A stretch of DNA of 43,158 nucleotides from contig CAYRMV010000010.1 of NCBI GenBank assembly GCA_964425255.1, positions 1-43,158 on the forward strand. Reading direction: 5' to 3'. The translations under genes and the position numbers were made by a program. This stretch comes from CAYRMV01 sp964425255 (lineage in GTDB: Bacteria > Bacteroidota > Bacteroidia > Flavobacteriales_D > Crocinitomicaceae). Shown one piece after another: positions 41,001 through 43,158 of the stretch (positions are counted from its first letter, which is position 1; every line of letters starts with the position of its first letter). The notes beneath the pieces were generated by a model. It worked only from the letters and a program-made list of their open reading frames with translations, was not told the origin of the DNA and made no database searches.

Positions 41001-43091
41001 CTATTCGAATGCTGTTGCTTCGATTTTACCGTTGATTTCAATACTAGTAATTTTTCCACTTAAGCCCATTTCACCCATCATAAGTGTGGTTGTATGTGGA
41101 AAAATAATTCCATTTACTGATTTAAAATCACCGAAAGTCATGGATGTTTCGACAGTTTCCCCTTCTTTGGTGATTATATTTACGGATTTCAATTTATTAA
41201 ACGTTTTTGGGTCAAAATAATCAAAACTCACTTTGTCTTTTTCTGTGATTTTCAACACATAAACCCATGTTCCGTTTTGCTCTTCCAAACCAAGTAATTC
41301 GTAGTTTGTACCGTTCGTCGCATAGTTAAACTCGGCTATCAAACCAGGTGATTTTTGTTTTTCAGCGATTTCTTCTGCTGTCAGCTCTTTTTTGCCTGTT
41401 TGCATGTTCATTGAACCACCTTTCGTTCCATCAAAATATTCTTTCTGCAACATCATTCCTGACATTTCCAATTTAGTTGCCTCTTTGTTTGGAGCAACAA
41501 AATAAGTTGTCATAGTTAACGGCGCAGGAATTTGTTGTGTTGACAATTCCATTACTTGTTTCACGGATTTGATTTTTTTCACTTTTTTCAAAGCCGTTTT
41601 CATGTTTGGCGATTCTGTTTTCGCTAGAATGTATTTTTCAATCAACGTTTCTTTGGTAATATCTGCTGCTTTCATTTCCTTCACAGGATCACCAAATGCA
41701 TCAACCATTTCAATTTTTCCGTCGGCATCAAACACTTTTAATTTTTCTAAAATCTCTTCGTTACCAACCACGATGATATTACAATTTTTCGCTGTAAAAT
41801 ACGTCTGAGCCATCATCAAGACATCGTCTTTACTTACTTTTTCCAAACGCTTCAAGTACGATTGATAGTAATCTTTCGGTAAATTGTTTTGGATTATATT
41901 CAGCGCAAATCGCGCAATCGTTGATGGACTTTCCAAACTACGTGCAAAACCTCCAGCCATGGAAGATTTTGTTAAATTCAATTCTTCGTCTTTTACATAC
42001 GAATCGGTGATCTGATCTAATTCAAACAAAATTTGAGTGATCGCAGAATCTGTAACGTCATTTCTGAAATTTCCTGCGGCTTCAAACCAACTTCCATTGT
42101 CTGTAATGTTCATACTCGAATAACAACCATACGTGTATGCTTTGTCTTCACGCAAGTTTTGCATCAAACGCGTACCAAAACCACCTCCACCAAGAATTCC
42201 ATTTGCAACAGTCAAAGGAATTTGATCTGCATGACCTGGTTTGATATCCATCGGGAAAGTAACAGTTACAAGAGATTGAACAGCTCCAGGTTTTTTAACA
42301 AAAATCACACGGTTTCCTTGATTGAATTTACCTGAGCCCAACATGGCATCGTATTTTTTAGGACCTTTCCAAGCCGTGAAATTTTTCTCAACCAATTCTT
42401 TTGCCTTTTCTTTCGTTATGTCACCTACAATCACCAAATAACTTCCATCAGGCGTGAAAGTTGACTTGAAGTAATTTTCAACATCTGCTTTAGAAATAGC
42501 ATTTAACGTTGCTTCTGTCATGATTTCGCCATACGGATGTCCGTTCGGAAAATTCATTTTTTTGGTTGCATTGTCTGCCATTTGATCGGGACTCGTTTTC
42601 ACCGATAAAAGCGACGATTCGTTTTGTTTTTTGATGCGGTCAAATTCACTTTGAGGGAAATTGGCATGATACAAAACGTCTGTCATCAAGTTAATTCCTT
42701 TGTCCAAATGTTTCGTCAAACAAGACAATGAGAGCGAAGTGGCATCTGCTGACAAGCTTGCACCAATGTAATCGATCTCAGCATCTAATTGATCTTTCGA
42801 ACGGTTAGTTGTACCAGACATAATCAATTGACCAGCAACAGACGAAAGTCCTGCTTTTGGACCTTCTTGCTTGGGGTCTGAACCCGTCACTAAACGAATC
42901 GAAACTTTCGGTAATTTATGGTTTTCAGACAAAATTACGGTAATCCCATTCGCTGTGGTAAAAACCTCTGAATCGGTAATGTTGATTGTTGGAGCAGTCG
43001 CTGCATTGGGACGTACTGAGCGATCCAACTGAGCCATCGAAATGCTTGTTGTAAACGCTAAAGCTCCTAACAAAATATGTTTTTTAATCAT
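41001..43091 (-). CDS. M16 family peptidase, non-catalytic subunit
   Basis: The 696-residue protein starts with a signal peptide (MIKKHILLGALAFTTSISMA). It has two M16 domains: ITVILSENHKLPKVSIRLVTG at ~50-70, and a later TPDGSYLVIVGDITKEKAKELV. The catalytic HxxEH is replaced: where GLxHFLEH is expected the sequence is GLSSVAGQL (residues 81-89), so no zinc can be bound and it resembles the inactive partner of M16 pairs. The inactivity is visible; the pairing is an inference, supported by a coding end just upstream. It should act in the periplasm. The C-terminal ~170 residues form an added lipocalin-like beta region. Confidence 0.9.
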   Translation of the reverse strand: MIKKHILLGALAFTTSISMAQLDRSVRPNAATAPTINITDSEVFTTANGITVILSENHKLPKVSIRLVTGSDPKQEGPKAGLSSVAGQLIMSGTTNRSKDQLDAEIDYIGASLSADATSLSLSCLTKHLDKGINLMTDVLYHANFPQSEFDRIKKQNESSLLSVKTSPDQMADNATKKMNFPNGHPYGEIMTEATLNAISKADVENYFKSTFTPDGSYLVIVGDITKEKAKELVEKNFTAWKGPKKYDAMLGSGKFNQGNRVIFVKKPGAVQSLVTVTFPMDIKPGHADQIPLTVANGILGGGGFGTRLMQNLREDKAYTYGCYSSMNITDNGSWFEAAGNFRNDVTDSAITQILFELDQITDSYVKDEELNLTKSSMAGGFARSLESPSTIARFALNIIQNNLPKDYYQSYLKRLEKVSKDDVLMMAQTYFTAKNCNIIVVGNEEILEKLKVFDADGKIEMVDAFGDPVKEMKAADITKETLIEKYILAKTESPNMKTALKKVKKIKSVKQVMELSTQQIPAPLTMTTYFVAPNKEATKLEMSGMMLQKEYFDGTKGGSMNMQTGKKELTAEEIAEKQKSPGLIAEFNYATNGTNYELLGLEEQNGTWVYVLKITEKDKVSFDYFDPKTFNKLKSVNIITKEGETVETSMTFGDFKSVNGIIFPHTTTLMMGEMGLSGKITSIEINGKIEATAFE

Positions 43092-43123
43092 AACTTTTCA
43101 ATTTTTGTTTGTGGATGAGCGAC

Positions 43124-43158
43124 TTATTTTTTTGGCAAATAATACAAAATCACACGGG
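43124..43158 (-). CDS. C-terminal end of an upstream gene (probably the catalytic M16 subunit), partial
   Basis: Only the last ten codons (RVILYYLPKK) and a TAA are inside the window. The frame is open to the edge. The ending is consistent with the C-terminus of the active M16 peptidase that usually precedes the inactive one, but this is a guess from gene order. The 32-base gap to the M16 start suggests an operon. Confidence 0.45.
   Translation of the reverse strand, partial: RVILYYLPKK

Overview
The window reads as an ordinary chromosomal stretch from a member of the Bacteroidota, most likely Flavobacteriales. A Crocinitomicaceae/Fluviicola-like bacterium is my best guess, made by inference and not by a search. 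The signs are AT-rich DNA, weak Shine-Dalgarno sites, several promoter boxes fitting the Bacteroidota -7 consensus TAnnTTTG, a type IX secretion (T9SS) style C-terminal signal, a TonB receptor paired with a DUF4249 lipoprotein, a DUF5777 barrel, and the L28-L33 ribosomal gene pair. Genes are dense on both strands. I see no insertion sequence, prophage, CRISPR array or rRNA.

Layout. 1-5.5 kb: rpmG (cut by the window edge), rpmB, cinA, a DUF4197 lipoprotein, a nucleoside phosphorylase, menA and the tRNA hydroxylase trhO. 5.5-10.6 kb: a stem-loop repeat, then a minus-strand operon of HD phosphohydrolase, ROK sugar kinase and GH92 alpha-mannosidase. 10.6-15.7 kb: an outer-membrane barrel with a strong terminator, then the operon hisS-hutH-membrane protein-TauE/SafE permease. 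15.7-20.6 kb: nth (lacking its iron-sulfur cysteines) with a TPR protein, two small unknown genes, and a PorV/PorQ-like barrel overlapping a helix-hairpin-helix outer-membrane protein.

20.6-24.6 kb: dnaX, whose tau product needs a -1 shift at an A10 run; a SAM methyltransferase divergent from a TetR regulator with duplicated operator-like repeats between them; tRNA-Leu(GAG), whose 3' end is part of a 172-bp tandem duplication carrying terminators; and a TAGCGG-rich hairpin element. 24.6-28.6 kb: a small protein with a heme-copper-oxidase-like motif, the gmhA-terB-pepT operon and two small secreted proteins. 28.8-34.7 kb: TonB receptor, DUF4249 lipoprotein, TPR protein, xth and a LuxR-type regulator with a degenerate receiver.

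34.7-43.2 kb: an exported LigB/DODA-like dioxygenase; a five-gene locus of DUF5777 barrel, YceI, four-helix membrane protein, cytochrome c lipoprotein and T9SS-type CxxCH protein, probably an envelope redox module; YbaB, 5-formyl-THF cyclo-ligase and an unlisted 53-residue membrane protein; a second copy of the stem-loop repeat; an orphan gene; and a non-catalytic M16 peptidase subunit following the tail of what is probably its partner.

I found no obvious new defence or mobile system. The best leads are the dnaX slippage site, the tRNA-linked tandem repeat, the dispersed two-hairpin element, the cytochrome/T9SS locus and the HhH-barrel pair. No searches or computations were run; family names rest on recognised motifs.
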